From CAZNER01 sp964572065 (GTDB lineage Bacteria > Patescibacteriota > Dojkabacteria > JAHIVN01): a stretch of 5,701 nucleotides of DNA. The translations under genes were made by a program, and so were the position numbers. This document shows, one piece after another, positions 5,425 to 5,701 of the stretch. Where the stretch lies: positions 1 through 5,701 of the forward strand of contig CAZNER010000113.1 of assembly GCA_964572065.1 (NCBI GenBank). The letters are read 5' to 3'. Numbering within the stretch: the stretch's first letter is position 1; the number at the start of each line of letters is the position of its first letter. The notes under the pieces were generated by a model. The model saw only the letters and a program-made list of their open reading frames with translations. It was not told where the DNA came from and searched no databases.

Positions 5425-5701
5425 ATGTATTTCGATTCTCATGCACATATAGCTTCAAGTCCAAAAGACTACATTAAAATTGAAGAAGTTGTTTCAAGGA
5501 TAAAGAAGGCAGGTGTTTCAAAAGTTGTTGATTCGGCAGTAGATATTCAAACCTCTAAAGATGTATTAAATCTTCATTTAAAATATCCAGATTTAATTAT
5601 CCCGACATTAGGTTTACATCCTGAAATTGTGATTCCTGGTTCTGATATTTATAATAAGGATTTAGATATTGATGAAGAATTTGATAGATTAAAAAAATTA
5701 T
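5425..5701 (+). CDS. tatD: TatD-family metal-dependent hydrolase (putative DNase), 5' part; runs off right edge
   Basis: The first 92 codons of a TatD-type amidohydrolase-fold enzyme, a family of cytosolic metal-dependent 3'-5' exonucleases/DNases linked to DNA repair and nucleic-acid quality control. Visible are MYFDSHAH (1-8), with the metal-binding HxH at H6 and H8; the first helix and strand VVSRIKKAGVSKVVDSAVD (22-40), matching the usual '...aGV..vv..g.d' pattern; and TLGLHPE (61-67), with the GLHP histidine at 65. A full family member is about 250-270 aa, so roughly two thirds lies outside the window and the later metal and catalytic residues cannot be checked. The ATG at 5425 is the natural start because the HxH motif follows at the usual distance. 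It begins 14 bases after the glycosyltransferase stop, without a clear Shine-Dalgarno site. Confidence 0.92.
   Translation, partial: MYFDSHAHIASSPKDYIKIEEVVSRIKKAGVSKVVDSAVDIQTSKDVLNLHLKYPDLIIPTLGLHPEIVIPGSDIYNKDLDIDEEFDRLKKL

Overview
The window is AT-rich throughout (roughly one third G+C by eye; AGA arginine and ATA/ATT isoleucine codons are common) and densely coding. It holds seven protein genes, two of them cut by the window edges, and no RNA genes, insertion sequences or CRISPR. Short intergenic gaps, small proteins and near absence of Shine-Dalgarno sites suggest a streamlined genome from an uncultivated lineage. I lean modestly to a DPANN archaeon (Woesearchaeota/Pacearchaeota-like): a membrane-anchored CPYG thioredoxin protein of a type I associate with those groups, TATA-like boxes, an MTAP-type phosphorylase rather than an MTA nucleosidase, and mostly leader-poor starts. 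A Patescibacteria (CPR) bacterium cannot be excluded. The small membrane protein and the metG...tatD order both have bacterial parallels, and the upstream AT boxes can equally be read as TATAAT -10 elements.

Layout. (1) 1-1201, plus strand: a purine salvage pair. The 3' part of S-methyl-5'-thioadenosine phosphorylase is joined by a one-base stop/start overlap (TAATG) to adenine phosphoribosyltransferase. (2) 1226-2236, minus strand, convergent with the salvage pair across 24 bases: a membrane-anchored, extracytoplasmic, cysteine-rich DsbA/GILT-like thioredoxin-fold protein with a CPYG active site. (3) 2237-2409: a divergent promoter region. (4) 2410-2838, plus strand: a small four-helix membrane protein of unknown function. 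(5) 2906-4660, plus strand: methionyl-tRNA synthetase lacking the C-terminal tRNA-binding domain. (6) 4691-5410: a membrane-associated family 2 glycosyltransferase. (7) 5425 to the right edge: the start of a TatD-family metal-dependent hydrolase.

How they work together. The first pair makes a two-step route: MTAP phosphorolyses methylthioadenosine to adenine and 5-methylthioribose-1-phosphate, and APRT converts that adenine to AMP with PRPP. metG, the glycosyltransferase and tatD lie head to tail with 30 and 14 base gaps and are probably co-transcribed. metG and tatD are neighbours in many bacterial genomes, so the glycosyltransferase between them looks like an insertion into an otherwise familiar order.

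I found no clear new multi-gene system. The best leads are the CPYG/GILT-like protein, the unknown membrane protein with a 16-bp palindrome over its stop codon, and the metG-glycosyltransferase-tatD arrangement.
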